Origin: a virus
IMG/VR virus record: IMGVR_UViG_3300020442_001503
Coordinates: 1 to 33,845 of that record
Direction: 5' to 3' (one strand)
Length of the DNA stretch: 33,845 nt
Shown one piece after another: positions 33,611-33,845 of this stretch. The position numbers were made by a program, and so were the translations under genes. Within the stretch, counting starts at the first letter, position 1, and the number at the start of each line of letters is the position of its first letter. Below the pieces are notes generated by a model, which worked only from the letters and a program-made list of their open reading frames with translations, searched no databases and was not told the DNA's origin.

Positions 33611-33845
33611 TGGCGAAAAAATCCTGTAAAAAAGGATATTACTATTGTTACTCTTCTAAGAAGTGTAAAAGAATCCCTATGGGATATTATGTTGGCGGAG
33701 GCGGATGGCTTCGTAAAGAAGAAGAAAAGTCCGAAGATACTAATACTGAAACAAAAAAGAATGGCAATGGAAATGGTGCAAATGGCAATGGAAATGGGAA
33801 TGGGGGGTCTAATGGGGGCTCTAATGGCGGAGGAGTATCAGAGGC
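33610..33845 (+). CDS. Cys/Tyr-rich small protein with Asn-Gly tail (partial, cut by window end)
   Basis: The frame opens at an ATG overlapping the gp16 stop and stays open to the last base, so the C-terminus is missing. The first ~35 residues (MAKKSCKKGYYYCYSSKKCK, then RIPMGYYVGGGGWLRK) are basic with Cys at 6, 13 and 19 and many tyrosines, which could be a small metal-binding or disulphide-held knot. A short acidic linker (EEEKSEDTNTE) follows, then an Asn-Gly-rich repeat. I recall similar small proteins near terminase genes in marine T4-like phages but know no function. The position between genes 16 and 17 suggests a packaging-linked or minor virion role, an inference only. Confidence 0.72.
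   Translation, partial: MAKKSCKKGYYYCYSSKKCKRIPMGYYVGGGGWLRKEEEKSEDTNTETKKNGNGNGANGNGNGNGGSNGGSNGGGVSE
33760..33832 (+). repeat. Asn-Gly coding repeat with 17-bp direct repeat
   Basis: Units of AATGGN encode an NGNGNGxNGNGNGNGGSNGGSN pattern. AATGGCAATGGAAATGG occurs exactly at 33760-33776 and again at 33781-33797, in the same frame. The tract is prone to expansion and contraction in whole codons. Confidence 0.8.

Noticed and set aside
33760-33832. CRISPR-like or origin-type repeat
   Set aside because: The repeat units are whole codons of an open frame with no spacers or dyad symmetry; it is coding Asn-Gly repeat sequence.
1-33845. tRNA genes, insertion sequences, integrases or attachment sites
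   Set aside because: No cloverleaf-like stretch, transposase or recombinase domain was seen, and there is almost no non-coding space for them.

Overview
The window is about 33.8 kb of AT-rich, tightly packed DNA with every recognisable gene on the + strand. It is the late, virion-structural block of a T4-like (myovirus-type) phage. The anchors are five proteins with clear T4 counterparts in T4 order: gp8 (baseplate wedge), gp13 and gp14 (neck), gp15 (tail terminator / sheath stabiliser) and gp16 (small terminase). Several proteins have the look of marine T4-like phages of Synechococcus, Prochlorococcus or Pelagibacter: a giant baseplate-region protein with a YHYH domain, a DUF4815-type protein, and fibres starting with an IRIKRSSG-like leader. 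I cannot decide between a cyanomyovirus and a pelagimyophage from this window alone. No host-derived metabolic gene, tRNA or integration gene is visible.

Layout. 19-12702: one 4227-residue modular baseplate/fibre protein. 12723-14282: gp8. 14286-21632: a 2448-residue DUF4815-type structural protein. 21634-22279: three very small genes (72, 59 and 75 aa). 22280-24180: a 566-aa fibre-like protein and a 63-aa coiled-coil protein, at the place where T4 carries wac. 24182-26124: gp13 and gp14. 26151-32328: a four-gene accessory cassette (fibre-like protein, subtilisin-like protease with a propeptide, 983-aa mosaic protein, GxGY-repeat protein) lying between genes 14 and 15, which are adjacent in T4. 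32328-33610: gp15 and gp16. From 33610: the start of a small Cys/Tyr-rich protein with an Asn-Gly repeat tail, cut by the window end.

Expression. Five copies of an octamer matching or nearly matching the T4 late promoter (TATAAATA) sit at gene boundaries, before gp8, the 75-aa gene, the 245-aa fibre, the 983-aa gene and the 229-aa gene. Four of the five overlap the stop codon of the preceding gene. Within transcription units many genes touch or overlap by one base (TAATG, TGATG, TAAATG), suggesting translational coupling.

How the genes work together. gp8, the giant protein and the DUF4815 protein should build the baseplate and its appendages; gp13/gp14 close the head; gp15 caps the tail; gp16 acts in DNA packaging. 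The most unusual points are (i) a short GxGY beta-module spread through at least five different virion proteins, including gp8 and gp14; (ii) the cassette between genes 14 and 15, whose last gene ends in what looks like a displaced gp14 C-terminus; and (iii) a complete subtilase with an I9-like propeptide, translationally coupled to a fibre-like gene. No stretch longer than 300 bases lacks a gene.
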